The notes under the pieces: generated by a model
Seen by the model: the letters and a program-made list of their open reading frames with translations, nothing else
What the model was told of the DNA's origin: nothing
Database searches by the model: none
Shown here: positions 18,630-28,888 of the stretch, piece after piece
How the letters are laid out: every line of letters starts with the position of its first letter
Numbering within the stretch: the stretch's first letter is position 1
Assembly (NCBI GenBank): GCA_002400845.2
Contig: NVRK02000015.1
Coordinates: 62,001 to 126,000, forward strand
Direction of reading: 5' to 3'
DNA length: 64,000 bases
DNA from: Hyphomicrobiales bacterium
GTDB taxonomy: Bacteria > Pseudomonadota > Alphaproteobacteria > Rhizobiales > Rhizobiaceae
Translations under genes and position numbers: made by a program

Positions 18630-18789
18630 AAGACTACCCTCTTACTACGATATTAATATGAATCCATTCTCGCGACGAATTGTCAAGTTTATGTGCACTC
18701 TCTAATTGAGTTGAAGCTGGACAGCGTTGGCAAACAGCGTTACTTAATGAGACAAATTATAATGTAAATGTGGGACAATTGAGACAGTA

Positions 18790-19710
18790 ATGGAAACGCA
18801 AAAACCTAGTATTCCAAAAGGTCTACCAGCAGATATCAATGAGAAGAAACAACAAGCCGAAGCTTGGTTTCAACAATTGCGCGATCAAATTTGCGCACGT
18901 TTTGAAAAACTTGAACAAGATTTGGTCGGCCCGTTAGACGACCAAGAAGCAGGTAAGTTTACACAAACTGACTGGCAGCGCGATGAAGGCAATGGCGGTG
19001 GCGGAAAGATGTCACTTATGAACGGCCGTATCTTCGAAAAAGTCGGCGTTCACACTTCTACTGTCTATGGCGAATTTGCCGATGATTTTCGCGGCCAAAT
19101 TCCAGGCGCATCTGAAGATCCTCGTTTTTGGGCTTCTGGCATTTCACTCATCGCCCATCCTTGGAACCCAAATGTTCCAACCGTTCATATGAATACACGC
19201 ATGGTGGTTACAACAGGCCATTGGTTTGGCGGCGGTGCGGATTTGACCCCAGTTCTTGATGAACGCAGAACGCAAGAACACGAAGACACACAAATGTTTC
19301 ATAAAACAATGAAATTTGTCTGTGATCGACACAAAAAAGTTGCTGATTATGACGCTTACAAAAAATGGTGTGATGAATATTTCTACCTAAAACACCGCGA
19401 TGAAATGCGCGGCGTTGGCGGCATATTTTACGACCACTTACATTCTGAAAAAGACAAAGGCGGCTTTGATGCCGACTTCGCATTTACGCAAGATGTGGGC
19501 AAAGCGTTCAACGTTATCTATCCAAAATTAGTTGAAAAAAACATGGGCCTTGCTTGGACTGAACAACAACGTGAAGAACAATTGGTGCGCCGTGGTCGCT
19601 ATGTAGAATTTAATTTGCTTTACGATAGAGGCACAATATTTGGACTAAAAACAGGCGGCTACGTGCCTTCCATTTTATCGTCAATGCCACCAACGGTTAG
19701 ATGGCCTTAA
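18790..19710 (+). CDS. hemF: Oxygen-dependent coproporphyrinogen III oxidase
   Basis: Converts coproporphyrinogen III to protoporphyrinogen IX with O2, an aerobic haem step. At 306 residues it is full length. Conserved blocks are [76 protein letters not shown] and the end [13 protein letters not shown]. No FNR-type box was seen upstream. Its stop lies 3 bp from the end of the convergent DUF2235 gene. Confidence 0.98.
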   Translation: METQKPSIPKGLPADINEKKQQAEAWFQQLRDQICARFEKLEQDLVGPLDDQEAGKFTQTDWQRDEGNGGGGKMSLMNGRIFEKVGVHTSTVYGEFADDFRGQIPGASEDPRFWASGISLIAHPWNPNVPTVHMNTRMVVTTGHWFGGGADLTPVLDERRTQEHEDTQMFHKTMKFVCDRHKKVADYDAYKKWCDEYFYLKHRDEMRGVGGIFYDHLHSEKDKGGFDADFAFTQDVGKAFNVIYPKLVEKNMGLAWTEQQREEQLVRRGRYVEFNLLYDRGTIFGLKTGGYVPSILSSMPPTVRWP

Positions 19711-19713
19711 AAC

Positions 19714-21138
19714 CTATTTAAAGTACTTTTTAGCTTTATCATGTTTCTCAAGTTGCACAGGTCTGTAAGGTTTAACTTCCCCCAATTGTGGAACAAAACT
19801 TTCCTTAAGACGATCATAAACCGATGGGTGTAATATGAAATTCGGATTTAGAACTCTTGGCTTCACTTTCCACTTTTTCCAAATGATTCCAAAATTGAAC
19901 ATATAGATTTCTTTATGTTGAAGGCCTGCTGGATCAGGAGACCGAACCAGTATTGATTCATTAATTTGAATATCAGGCACACACTCTTTGAGTTCTTCTA
20001 CCATCCAATCCAACGCGATATCGCTAAGTCTGGACTCAGATTCTAAATAGCTCCCCCCTACGTCGCTATGGCAACCTGCAAACCAAATTTGTTTCAACCA
20101 GTCTGGCTCTTTCTTAGAGTTTAATTCATATGCGTGTCGCATACCCCACTTAACTCTTGGGAAGTCTTTACGATGCTCATCAATGGCAAGAGCGTGGCGT
20201 GCATAACCAACATCTGAGTCTAAATATTTATCATAGTTCTTCATATCCCAAACAGCCCTGTGTCCGTTTTTCCATATAGAACACCAATGAAAAGGATTAT
20301 AAATATGCAATCGCTTTTTTGGATCAGGCAAAAAATATTTTATTTGTGACCACCACAATTTACTATACCAATAAACTGTAACAACGAGAAAAACAGCTAA
20401 CACAGCTGGTACCGTCCAATGCCAACCAAGTTCAATCCCAATATAAATCAACAAGATAGAAAGTATTATCGCCATTGCAATAACAGAACTCACCATTGCA
20501 TTACCAAGCGCTGCAACGGTATCAAAAACGCCTATAAATTCTGGCTGTACGTTTCCTTGCACGTCACTCTTAGCGTCAGGCATAAAGCTTTTATACTTTT
20601 GTCGAAATCGGCGCCCCAATTCTTCTCTATTTTTAAAATATGGTTGCTCACCACGGGGCTTCCCGTTTCCATGATTATAGACATAATTCACAGCATCACT
20701 AGCAATTTTCCTCAACCTCTTTCCATGCTTTGGAATGGGAGTACCATCTTGCATTTCTGTAGGAATTCCACACAAATTCATAACATTTGCTACAGCTCTG
20801 GCGGTGTAGGCACCGCGTGAAAAACCAAAAATCAGTACTTTATCCCCCGGTTCGTAATAGGAAATAATTTTCTCGTAGCAATCAATAACATTTTCATCAA
20901 TTCCAGAACCCACGGCTGCGGCCAGAATATTGCGCGTTCTCTTAAACGTCACACCTCCAATTTCACCTGCCCCTAGCCCAGCATCGTAGTAACAAACTTG
21001 TTTTTTTGGACTTATAGGAGAATCAGGCCCAGGACGCATGGCTCTATACATTTTATAAATATTTGAGAGCTTTTGATCGGGGTGCAATCCACCAATTTGG
21101 CCAGTACCGTCAGAAAATATTAAAATATTCTTCGCCAT
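19714..21138 (-). CDS. DUF2235 alpha/beta-hydrolase-like protein with two membrane helices
   Basis: 474 residues. It opens KNILIFSDGTGQ, the nucleotide-like loop typical of DUF2235 (T6SS Tle1-like phospholipases and relatives). The nucleophile motif is GFSRGAYTAR and the acid/His region is WFAGCHSDVGGSY. Two hydrophobic helices (about 228-270, SVIAMAIILSILLIYIGIELGW and AVLAVFLVVTVYWY) interrupt the hydrolase domain, so the protein is probably inner-membrane bound. No type VI secretion gene or immunity gene is nearby, which argues against a secreted effector. Function unknown; a lipase-like or ester hydrolase activity is an inference from the fold. Confidence 0.85.
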   Translation of the reverse strand: MAKNILIFSDGTGQIGGLHPDQKLSNIYKMYRAMRPGPDSPISPKKQVCYYDAGLGAGEIGGVTFKRTRNILAAAVGSGIDENVIDCYEKIISYYEPGDKVLIFGFSRGAYTARAVANVMNLCGIPTEMQDGTPIPKHGKRLRKIASDAVNYVYNHGNGKPRGEQPYFKNREELGRRFRQKYKSFMPDAKSDVQGNVQPEFIGVFDTVAALGNAMVSSVIAMAIILSILLIYIGIELGWHWTVPAVLAVFLVVTVYWYSKLWWSQIKYFLPDPKKRLHIYNPFHWCSIWKNGHRAVWDMKNYDKYLDSDVGYARHALAIDEHRKDFPRVKWGMRHAYELNSKKEPDWLKQIWFAGCHSDVGGSYLESESRLSDIALDWMVEELKECVPDIQINESILVRSPDPAGLQHKEIYMFNFGIIWKKWKVKPRVLNPNFILHPSVYDRLKESFVPQLGEVKPYRPVQLEKHDKAKKYFK

Positions 21139-21242
21139 ATCAACTGGTTCCTATTCAAAACATATCAAAACACCAAAATTTACGAAATGATTCGACTCAT
21201 TATTAAATAGAAACAATACTCTTCACGAGTAGTAAATCAAGA

Positions 21243-22490
21243 TCACAACCCAGCCAGCAATTCTTCTTTACTTAATTTAAAACCACTCTCAACCCATTTA
21301 GCCTCTAGCGCTCTGATAGCCTTGCCAATACTTGGTCCTGCCTCTTGCCCAAGCGCAAGCAAGTCTTTGCCTTTAATTGGTAAGGTTGGACGTTGCCATT
21401 TTTGTGCTTGTTGCAAAAAGCCCACTGCAATTTTCAGCGCATCAGCCGAAGCCTCGCCTCGCCCTTCAAGCGTTGCAATATCCAATTGCAAAACATCAAG
21501 AACAGCTTGCATATCATTTTCGTAGAAAAACTTCTCTAAAGTTTTCTGGTTTGTGCCCTGCTCAACTTTTGGTGTTTTGGTCCACAACATCAAGCGTTTT
21601 GTTTCAACGCCAGAAAGTTTTAACCTAGTTGAAAACGCGTCCACCACATCATCGCGTGGGGGCATAACCGCCATTAATCGCAACATCGGATCAATTTCAA
21701 ATTTGCAACGCTCTTCTACAGTCAACAAAGAAGGGATTAAATCAATTCCCCACTTTTCGCTTTCGGGTAATACTATATTCAACACACCCGTTGTCCGCAT
21801 CCATAACAATGCGCGTGATGGGTCTTTTGCCTCCAATGTTTTTTTAAGTTCAATCCAAACACGTTCAGCAGAAATATCATCAAGACCACCCTTTAATTTG
21901 GCGCAAGCTTTTAAGCCACTTGCATCTGGTCTGCCAGAACCATACCAAGCGAAAAAACGAAAGAACCGCAAAATACGTAAATAGTCTTCTTCAATGCGTT
22001 CACTTGCCTCACCAATGAAACGAACTTCTCGATTTTTAAGATCGTCCATATTATCAAGCGGATCAAACAAATTACCATCACGGTCGCAATAAAGCGCATT
22101 AATGGTAAGATCGCGCCGCAGCGCATCTTTGGTCCAGTCTTTGCCAAACTTCACAACAGCATGACGACCATCGGTTTCCACATCTTCACGAAGTGTCGTA
22201 ATTTCATAAGCAGTTTTATCAACAACCGCAGTTATTGTACCGAACTCTAAACCGGTAGGAATTGCCTTTATATTGGCAGCCTCAAGCGCTTGTGTCGTTT
22301 CTTCTGGCAAAAGCGTTGTGCATAAATCTATGTCCCCAACGCCCTCTCCCATCAGTGCATTACGAATAGCGCCGCCAACAACACGCACCTTGCCGCCCTT
22401 TACTTCTATCGCATCAAAAACCTGTAACAAAGAGGGTGCTACAAGCCATTTTGAATTTTTAAGATTTAATTTTTCAGGTAATTTGTTCAT
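21243..22490 (-). CDS. cca: CCA tRNA nucleotidyltransferase
   Basis: Adds or repairs the 3' CCA of tRNA. The class II nucleotidyltransferase head is clear: VRVVGGAIRNALMGEGVGDIDLCT (DxD metal ligands), RDLTINALYCDRDGNLFDPLDNMDDL, and RFIGEASERIEEDYLRILRFFRF. The length of 415 residues is usual for alphaproteobacterial members. It forms a compact minus-strand run with the Nudix gene (8-bp gap) and the DUF1285 gene (14-bp gap), an order conserved in rhizobia. Confidence 0.96.
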   Translation of the reverse strand: MNKLPEKLNLKNSKWLVAPSLLQVFDAIEVKGGKVRVVGGAIRNALMGEGVGDIDLCTTLLPEETTQALEAANIKAIPTGLEFGTITAVVDKTAYEITTLREDVETDGRHAVVKFGKDWTKDALRRDLTINALYCDRDGNLFDPLDNMDDLKNREVRFIGEASERIEEDYLRILRFFRFFAWYGSGRPDASGLKACAKLKGGLDDISAERVWIELKKTLEAKDPSRALLWMRTTGVLNIVLPESEKWGIDLIPSLLTVEERCKFEIDPMLRLMAVMPPRDDVVDAFSTRLKLSGVETKRLMLWTKTPKVEQGTNQKTLEKFFYENDMQAVLDVLQLDIATLEGRGEASADALKIAVGFLQQAQKWQRPTLPIKGKDLLALGQEAGPSIGKAIRALEAKWVESGFKLSKEELLAGL

Positions 22491-22498
22491 TTATTTTC

Positions 22499-23152
22499 TC
22501 AAGCAATAGAATTTGTCAGATGCAATTTATCACGCATCAATCGAATGATTCCTGCTGTTATACCCCACACATTATGTTGCTCATACTTTATCTCAAAAAA
22601 AGATCTGTCTTTTCCACTTAGATGAAGTTTGCCTATTGTGTAATTTTTAACATCCAACAAATATTCCAATGGCACTTCAAATACAAAATCGACTTCATCT
22701 GGATTTGCGCTAAAAGTTGCATTCGGCGCAACCAACCCAACAACTGGTGAAATCAAAAAACCAGAACCAGTATAATAATCTGGCAATTGCCCAAGCACTT
22801 CTACCTCGCTTGCGTCTAAATTTATTTCTTCTTCAGACTCGCGGATCGCCGCCGCAATTGCGTTTGCATCACTGGCATCAATTTTGCCACCTGGAAAAGC
22901 AATTTGACCAGAATGATCCCGCAGTCTGTCAGCGCGTTTTGTTAGCAAAACCGACAAACCGCTTTCACGTTCTATGATTGGGATCAGCACCGCGGCAGGT
23001 TTAGGATTCGAATTAATAAGAAGGTCTTTATGTTCTGGGTTAAGCCTAAAATCACCTGCAACTTCTCGTTCATCATCCAAAGGATTATAGTTTAGATGTT
23101 CGACACCAATACGGCGTACAAAATCAGCATTTAATTTTGAATAATCATCCAT
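22499..23152 (-). CDS. Nudix hydrolase, CoA pyrophosphatase type
   Basis: 217 residues. The Nudix box GGKIDASDANAIAAAIRESEEEI (GX5EX7REXXEE pattern) is intact and preceded by SVLLTKRADRLRDHSGQIAFPG, the NuCoA motif that marks CoA/acyl-CoA pyrophosphatases. GILQLMR-like VWGITAGIIRLMRD at the end also fits. Likely hydrolyses CoA to 3',5'-ADP and phosphopantetheine. Middle gene of the DUF1285-Nudix-cca run. Confidence 0.92.
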   Translation of the reverse strand: MDDYSKLNADFVRRIGVEHLNYNPLDDEREVAGDFRLNPEHKDLLINSNPKPAAVLIPIIERESGLSVLLTKRADRLRDHSGQIAFPGGKIDASDANAIAAAIRESEEEINLDASEVEVLGQLPDYYTGSGFLISPVVGLVAPNATFSANPDEVDFVFEVPLEYLLDVKNYTIGKLHLSGKDRSFFEIKYEQHNVWGITAGIIRLMRDKLHLTNSIA

Positions 23153-23166
23153 TTATCAATTTGCTT

Positions 23167-23817
23167 TCAGGTTGATTTTTCAACTAATTCATTAGCATTC
23201 ATAATTGGAAATACCGCCCCGTGACTACGAACAGCAAACATAACCTTGCCATCAATTTCTATCTCTTCCCCCTTAGAAATTAATTCATACATGACCGCGC
23301 GCCCAATCAACGCTTCCAAACGACCTCGTATCAGTAGATAAGGCTTAACCCCATTATTTTCTTCATCGGTCACAAAGCGCAATGGATTTTCTTCACTAGC
23401 CTCAACCACATCACCAACATTGGTTCTAAAAGTCAAAACTTGCTTCTCACCTTCATTTTCGCAATTCATCTCAACCGCAATAAAATGAGCATCTTCAACA
23501 CTAATACCAATTTTTTCGACAGGGGTTACTAGATAAGTCTCACCATCTTCGTCTTTTCGTAGAACGGTAGAAAACAATTTAACCAGTCGTTTGCGACCAA
23601 TAGGCGTGCCCATATAAAACCAACTGCCATCACGCTTAATGATAATATCAAGCTTTCCACAATATTCTGGGTGCCATTTATCAACAGGTGGAAGGCTTTT
23701 GCCTTTTTCACCCGCACGCTCTACCAAAGCTTGCAAACCACCCAGACCACCTTTTTGAGCAGTGTTTTCACCTTTTAATGTCGTTTCCAAAGTCTTGTTT
23801 TTGTCTTCGCTCGCCAT
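23167..23817 (-). CDS. DUF1285 domain protein
   Basis: 216 residues. A low-complexity N-terminus (EDKNKTLETTLKGENTAQKGG) precedes the DUF1285 core: PPVDKWHPEYCGKLDIIIKRDGSWFYMGTPIGRKRLVKLFSTVLRKDEDGETYLVTPVEKIGI. The core forms a two-subdomain beta fold known from structures but without assigned function. It is the first gene of the run with the Nudix and cca genes and is divergent from the MoxR operon. Confidence 0.92.
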   Translation of the reverse strand: MASEDKNKTLETTLKGENTAQKGGLGGLQALVERAGEKGKSLPPVDKWHPEYCGKLDIIIKRDGSWFYMGTPIGRKRLVKLFSTVLRKDEDGETYLVTPVEKIGISVEDAHFIAVEMNCENEGEKQVLTFRTNVGDVVEASEENPLRFVTDEENNGVKPYLLIRGRLEALIGRAVMYELISKGEEIEIDGKVMFAVRSHGAVFPIMNANELVEKST

Positions 23818-24010
23818 TTAGTTCCAATTATCTCTGTATTAGCTTAAAATGATACAGTTACAGTTAGTTTTATTTTATCAAGAACTTGTCATGCCATAAT
23901 ATTACCCTAGCATGTTATATATAGTAATTAATTAAGTCATTAACGAATCAATACATCTTTTCATCAGATAACCATTTTTACGATTCACATGATTATATTA
24001 GGGAGTTCCC

Positions 24011-25039
24011 ATGAGTATCATTGACCACAAGCTTTCAAAGGCAGAAGAAAAAGCAATCATTGCCCAAGCAGAAGCAGTGGTTAAAGACATAGCGAAAGTG
24101 CGCAAAGAAACGGCCAAAGTTATCTTTGGGCAAGACGAAGTCGTTGAACGCACACTCATCACAATTTTAGCTGGTGGCCATGCATTACTGGTTGGATTAC
24201 CCGGACTTGCAAAAACCAAACTTGTAGAAACTCTTGGAACTGTTCTCGGTCTGGATGCTGGACGCATTCAATTTACACCAGACCTTATGCCATCTGATAT
24301 TTTGGGATCTGAAATTTTAGAAGAAACTACAAAAGGCAAGCGCAGTTTTAATTTTGATAAAGGGCCAATTTTCACACAGTTGTTAATGGCAGATGAAATT
24401 AACCGCGCCAGCCCACGCACACAAGCAGCACTCTTACAGGCCATGCAAGAATACCATGTAACAATAGCTGGAAAGCGCTACGATTTGCCTGCGCCATTTC
24501 ATGTTTTAGCAACCCAAAATCCAATTGAACAAGAAGGTACATATCCACTGCCCGAAGCGCAATTGGATCGCTTTTTAATGCAAGTCAATGTTCCCTACCC
24601 AGATTTTGAGGCAGAGCGCAAAATATTGCTAGAAACAACTGGCGACAAAGCGGCAAAAGTCGAAGCAATTATTTCTGCAAAACAACTATTGGAAATGCAA
24701 TCGCTTATCCGCCGCCTTCCTGTTGGTGAAACTGTCGTAAATGCAATATTAGAACTTGTACGCTCTACACGCCCATCAAACCAAGATGAAAAAGGCAGTA
24801 CTAAAAATGCAATGAGCGAATATATTTCGTGGGGCGCTGGACCGCGCGCCAGCCAAGCACTGATGCTAACCACCCGTGCAAGAGCTTTGTTAAATGGCAG
24901 ATTATCGCCAAGTGTTGATGATGTTTTAGAATTAGCAGAACCTGTTTTGCAACATCGCATGCAACTTTCATTTGCAGCACGTGCTGAGCAAATATCGATC
25001 CATGATGTTATCGCGTCTGCTAAAAGTTCAATTGGATAG
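24011..25039 (+). CDS. MoxR-family AAA+ ATPase
   Basis: 342 residues. Walker A GLPGLAKTK (about 60-68), Walker B LLMADEINRASPRTQAALLQAMQE (MoxR signature), sensor 1 VLATQNPIEQEGTYPLPEAQLDRF, and a C-terminal lid domain. MoxR proteins act as chaperone-like remodelers paired with DUF58/vWA partners. GGGAG lies before the ATG. It is the first gene of a four-gene operon with DUF58, DUF4159 and a GATase-like membrane protein. Confidence 0.96.
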   Translation: MSIIDHKLSKAEEKAIIAQAEAVVKDIAKVRKETAKVIFGQDEVVERTLITILAGGHALLVGLPGLAKTKLVETLGTVLGLDAGRIQFTPDLMPSDILGSEILEETTKGKRSFNFDKGPIFTQLLMADEINRASPRTQAALLQAMQEYHVTIAGKRYDLPAPFHVLATQNPIEQEGTYPLPEAQLDRFLMQVNVPYPDFEAERKILLETTGDKAAKVEAIISAKQLLEMQSLIRRLPVGETVVNAILELVRSTRPSNQDEKGSTKNAMSEYISWGAGPRASQALMLTTRARALLNGRLSPSVDDVLELAEPVLQHRMQLSFAARAEQISIHDVIASAKSSIG

Positions 25040-25061
25040 GATAAGCTGTGAGACTTTCAAT

Positions 25062-26015
25062 ATGAGTCCCTCAATTGGTAATATGGCTGCGCCTGCAAGA
25101 AGCCACGAACTTATTGCGCGATCACGCGCACGCGCTGCACTAATACCAGATTTGTTGGTCGAAGCGCAGCGGGTTGCCAGCACTGTGTTTGCGGGTTGGC
25201 ATGGCAGAAAAAGACGTGGCAGTGGCGAAGACTTTTGGCAATTTAGACATTACACAAAAGGCGAAAACATTGCCTCCATAGATTGGAGACGCTCAGCCAG
25301 AGAAGAAAACCAATACTACATACGCGATAACGAATTACAGGCATCTCAAACTATTTGGTTATGGGTCGATGAAAGCCCATCCATGTTGTATCAATCAAAC
25401 GGTGCCAATGTTTCAAAACAATCACGTGCACTGGTTTTAGCATTTGCCATGGCGGAATTATTATCGCGAAGTGGCGAGCGTGTAGGACTAATTGGTGTAC
25501 AGCCTCCAATATCGCATCGAAGAGCTGCAGAACAACTTGCAAATGCTCTCATGCTTGCAGAACCACAAATTCAGCTTGGCAATACCAATCAAATTTCAGA
25601 TTTTTCAAATGTAATTTTGTTTAGTGATTTCTTGCCCAAAAGTGACACGCTAAGAGACAGTTTTGATGAAGCAGAGACAGCGACAACACTAGCCTTAAAA
25701 CAATTTAACACCAACCATGTGCGTGGTCATCTGGTTCAAATTATTGATCCCGCCGAACAAAATTTTCCATTTTCAGGACGCATAGAATTTAATGATCCAG
25801 AAACAGGTACTAAAATCACCTCAGGGTCTGCCGCCGCAATGAAAGAGGATTATGTAGCTTTATTTAAAGCTCACACAAATTCTATAAGAAAATTAGCCCA
25901 ACAAATTGGCTGGTCACATACGCTGCATCATACAGACCAATTAGCCTCGCAAGCTTTGCTTAATCTCCACATGAACATGAGCGCTGGTCATTCAAACTTA
26001 TCTGGTGGGCTGTAA
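25062..26015 (+). CDS. DUF58 domain protein
   Basis: 317 residues from the ATG at 25062 (MSPSIGNMAAPARSHEL). The DUF58 core is GWHGRKRRGSGEDFWQFRHYTKGENIASIDWRRSAREENQYYIRDNE, followed by a vWA-like LWVDESPSMLYQS (DxSxS metal-site pattern). A longer reading frame from 24972 overlaps moxR and is not used. DUF58 proteins are encoded next to MoxR throughout bacteria; the pair is thought to act together in envelope or complex maturation. It overlaps no neighbour and lies 22 bp after moxR. Confidence 0.93.
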   Translation: MSPSIGNMAAPARSHELIARSRARAALIPDLLVEAQRVASTVFAGWHGRKRRGSGEDFWQFRHYTKGENIASIDWRRSAREENQYYIRDNELQASQTIWLWVDESPSMLYQSNGANVSKQSRALVLAFAMAELLSRSGERVGLIGVQPPISHRRAAEQLANALMLAEPQIQLGNTNQISDFSNVILFSDFLPKSDTLRDSFDEAETATTLALKQFNTNHVRGHLVQIIDPAEQNFPFSGRIEFNDPETGTKITSGSAAAMKEDYVALFKAHTNSIRKLAQQIGWSHTLHHTDQLASQALLNLHMNMSAGHSNLSGGL

Positions 26016-26017
26016 CA

Positions 26018-28888
26018 ATGTTTGTAATTCCATTAGCTTTTGCGTCACCGTTAATTTTAGGGGCTTTGATAATTCTACCAATCCTATGGTATTTACTAAA
26101 GCTAACACCACCAAAACCACAGTCAGAAGTATTTCCACCGCTTGCAATTTTACAAAGGCTTATAAAGTCAGAGGAGACGCCAGCCAACAGCCCATGGTGG
26201 TTGACGCTACTTCGCCTAACACTTGCAACCCTATTGATAGGGGCAATGGCAGGCCCAATTTGGCGCCCGCAAGACCCCATTACCCACAATACTAAAAACA
26301 TAATTTTAATTGTTGATGATGGTTGGGCCAGTGGTGAAATTGGTGGTAAAGTTGGAGGTGAATTAAGCGGCGCATTATGGGAAAGTATAATAAATAGAGC
26401 TAACCTTATTTTAAGCGATGCTGAAGAAAATAATAATCTTGTGACACTTATTCGTTCGACCAACCCTAAAGCAACAGGCACAAATAACTTACAAGCCTCA
26501 CAAGTGAAAGCGTTATTGGCGGCAACAAAAAATATTTCGGTTAGGCCAGACCATAAAGAAACAGCCCTCGCCTTGCGTACTGAATTATTAAAAAATCCGA
26601 ACAGCCAAATCATATATTTAAGTGATGGATTAGCACATGGCGCTAATGAATTATTTTCTCAAACATTAGTAAGCAATTCTGGTTCTCCCATCATATATTT
26701 ACCAGCAAAAAACAACATTTCAGCAATTAACAATATTTCTAACGAGCCTGAAAAAATGGTTGGCTCTATAATTAGAGCAGATGCATCAAATGCTGTTGAA
26801 TTAAAAATTCTCGGATTTGACAAAAAAGGTTTACCCATTGCACAGGCCCAAACCGACATTGTCAAAGGTGTATTAAAAACAAAGTTTGAATTTATTGCGC
26901 CAATCGAATTGCGCAACCAAATAGTGCGTGTTCAAATTAAAGACCAACGCCATGCAGGTGCGGTACAATTGTTAGACGACAGCAACCGCCGCCGCATAGT
27001 CGGTTTAATTTCAAGTCATGGTACCGATATATCACAACCACTCTTGTCGCCGCTTTATTATATCAATCGCGCCCTAGCGCCTTTTAGTGACACAAGGCAA
27101 TCACAAACTGCAAATGTAGAAGAGGCAATCACAGCGCTATTTCAGCAAAACATTTCTGCTCTGATTTTTTCGGACATAGGAAATTTACCTGAAAAAACAA
27201 CCGATGATTTGCAAGCATGGATTGAAAATGGCGGCATGCTTATCCGCTTTGCAGGTCCACGTTTAGCGGCGAATCCAGATGCTGCATTATTGCCGATAGA
27301 ACTTGTAAAAGGAGACAGATTAATTGGTGGCGCACTTTCTTGGGAAAAGCCAAAACAAATTGCTCCTTTTGAAAAAGGGTCGCCCTTTTATGGATTAAAA
27401 GCCACGCAAGAAATTAAAATAAACAGACAAGTCATGGCTTCGCAAAATTTTGACATTAGCCAAAATACTTGGGCACGTTTAGAAGATGGCACGCCGCTGG
27501 TTACAGCCTCAAAAATGGGGCAAGGTTGGGTGATTTTATTCCATGTAAATTCTGACAATAATTGGTCGAACCTACCCTTGTCAGGCACGTTCGTAGAAAT
27601 GTTAAAACGTCTAGTTAACCTTTCGAAATCTACGCCAGCGACTGGAAATTCTACAATCACAGAAGAGCAAATACGCTTACCTGCGTTAAAAATATTAAAC
27701 GGTAAAGGCGAGCTAACTGCACCCAACACACAAATAAAGCCCTTGCTAATTAGCCAAAAAAATCCACCAAGCGCAAGTTTAGAAAACCCACCTGGCCAAT
27801 ATGGAACACCTAATGGTTACGTTGCAATAAATCTATTCCATGAAACAGACACGATTGAAAAACTAAACTATAAGAACTTTAAAGGTGCCTCAATCAAAAC
27901 ATACACCAAACCTTCTAGCATCAATTTAACACCGTGGCTTATTGCGCTAGCACTGTTTTTATTCATTCTAGACTGCCTTGCAAAATTGTGGTTTGCAGGC
28001 GCGCTTAAAACCCCAAAGTTTTTTACAAACTTGCACGCTTTAAAATCGTTACTGCTCGTTGGTTTAATATCTTTTTCAATTGCAACGTTCATCCCAACAA
28101 CGCCTCACGCACAAGACAAAGATAACAATAAGAATAGTGAAATTGACATCGATTATTCCGCAACATTAAGCGCACGACTTGGCTTTGTGGTGAGTGGTAT
28201 TACACAAATGGATAAAATCAGTGAAGCAGGATTAAGCGGTCTTTCAAAATTCATTGCTTCACGAACGGCCCTTATTCCAGGCAAACCCTATGGTGTAAAT
28301 ATAGACACAGATGAGCTTTCTTTTTATCCAATTCTATATTGGCCCATTCATGCCGAAAGCATCGTTCCGAGCGAAAAAACCATGGCTAGAGTGGATGCTT
28401 ACATGAAGCAAGGCGGCAGTGTTTTGTTTGATACTAGAGACCAAATTAGCGGTGTTTTACAAAATGGCAACTCACCTGAAAACTTAAAATTAAGGCAAAT
28501 ACTCGCAAGTCTAGATATCCCCACATTAGAACCTGTACCTAAAACCCACGTATTAAGAAAATCATTCTATCTGCTAGATACTTTCCCCGGCCGTTATGAT
28601 GGTGGAACCTTGTGGGTTGAGCGCGTTGGCAGTGCTGATGAATATCAAGAACGTAAAGCAAAAACTGCAGATGGCGTATCATCTATACTAATAACCAGCA
28701 ACGATTTTGCAGGCGCATGGGCTGTAGATGCCAATGGCAAGCCAATGTTTGCGACCATACCTGCAAGCCAAAATCAACGCCATTATGCATACCGCGTTGG
28801 TGTAAATATAATGATGTATATGATGACTGGAAACTACAAAGCAGATCAAGTGCACATTCCTGCATTGCTCGAAAGATTGGGCCAATAA
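26018..28888 (+). CDS. BatA-like/DUF4159 large membrane protein
   Basis: 956 residues. The N-terminus has the two BatA-type helices (FASPLILGALIILPILWYLLKL and WWLTLLRLTLATLLIGAMAGP) flanking a short loop, then a vWA-like domain (IILIVDDGWASGE). Two further hydrophobic helices lie at about 640-695. The C-terminal 250 residues are the DUF4159 domain (ARLGFVVSG... YPILYWPIHA ... GGSVLFDTRD ... LWVERVGSADEY). It starts 2 bp after the DUF58 stop. The four-gene layout is conserved in alphaproteobacteria and has no experimentally fixed role known to me. Confidence 0.9.
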   Translation: MFVIPLAFASPLILGALIILPILWYLLKLTPPKPQSEVFPPLAILQRLIKSEETPANSPWWLTLLRLTLATLLIGAMAGPIWRPQDPITHNTKNIILIVDDGWASGEIGGKVGGELSGALWESIINRANLILSDAEENNNLVTLIRSTNPKATGTNNLQASQVKALLAATKNISVRPDHKETALALRTELLKNPNSQIIYLSDGLAHGANELFSQTLVSNSGSPIIYLPAKNNISAINNISNEPEKMVGSIIRADASNAVELKILGFDKKGLPIAQAQTDIVKGVLKTKFEFIAPIELRNQIVRVQIKDQRHAGAVQLLDDSNRRRIVGLISSHGTDISQPLLSPLYYINRALAPFSDTRQSQTANVEEAITALFQQNISALIFSDIGNLPEKTTDDLQAWIENGGMLIRFAGPRLAANPDAALLPIELVKGDRLIGGALSWEKPKQIAPFEKGSPFYGLKATQEIKINRQVMASQNFDISQNTWARLEDGTPLVTASKMGQGWVILFHVNSDNNWSNLPLSGTFVEMLKRLVNLSKSTPATGNSTITEEQIRLPALKILNGKGELTAPNTQIKPLLISQKNPPSASLENPPGQYGTPNGYVAINLFHETDTIEKLNYKNFKGASIKTYTKPSSINLTPWLIALALFLFILDCLAKLWFAGALKTPKFFTNLHALKSLLLVGLISFSIATFIPTTPHAQDKDNNKNSEIDIDYSATLSARLGFVVSGITQMDKISEAGLSGLSKFIASRTALIPGKPYGVNIDTDELSFYPILYWPIHAESIVPSEKTMARVDAYMKQGGSVLFDTRDQISGVLQNGNSPENLKLRQILASLDIPTLEPVPKTHVLRKSFYLLDTFPGRYDGGTLWVERVGSADEYQERKAKTADGVSSILITSNDFAGAWAVDANGKPMFATIPASQNQRHYAYRVGVNIMMYMMTGNYKADQVHIPALLERLGQ

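Noticed and set aside
18660-18789. Search for an FNR/Anr box upstream of hemF
   Set aside because: No TTGAT-N4-ATCAA-like site is visible. TTGAG sequences present are not in palindromic pairs.
19714-21138. T6SS effector module
   Set aside because: No VgrG, PAAR, Hcp or immunity gene nearby. The neighbours are hemF and cca.
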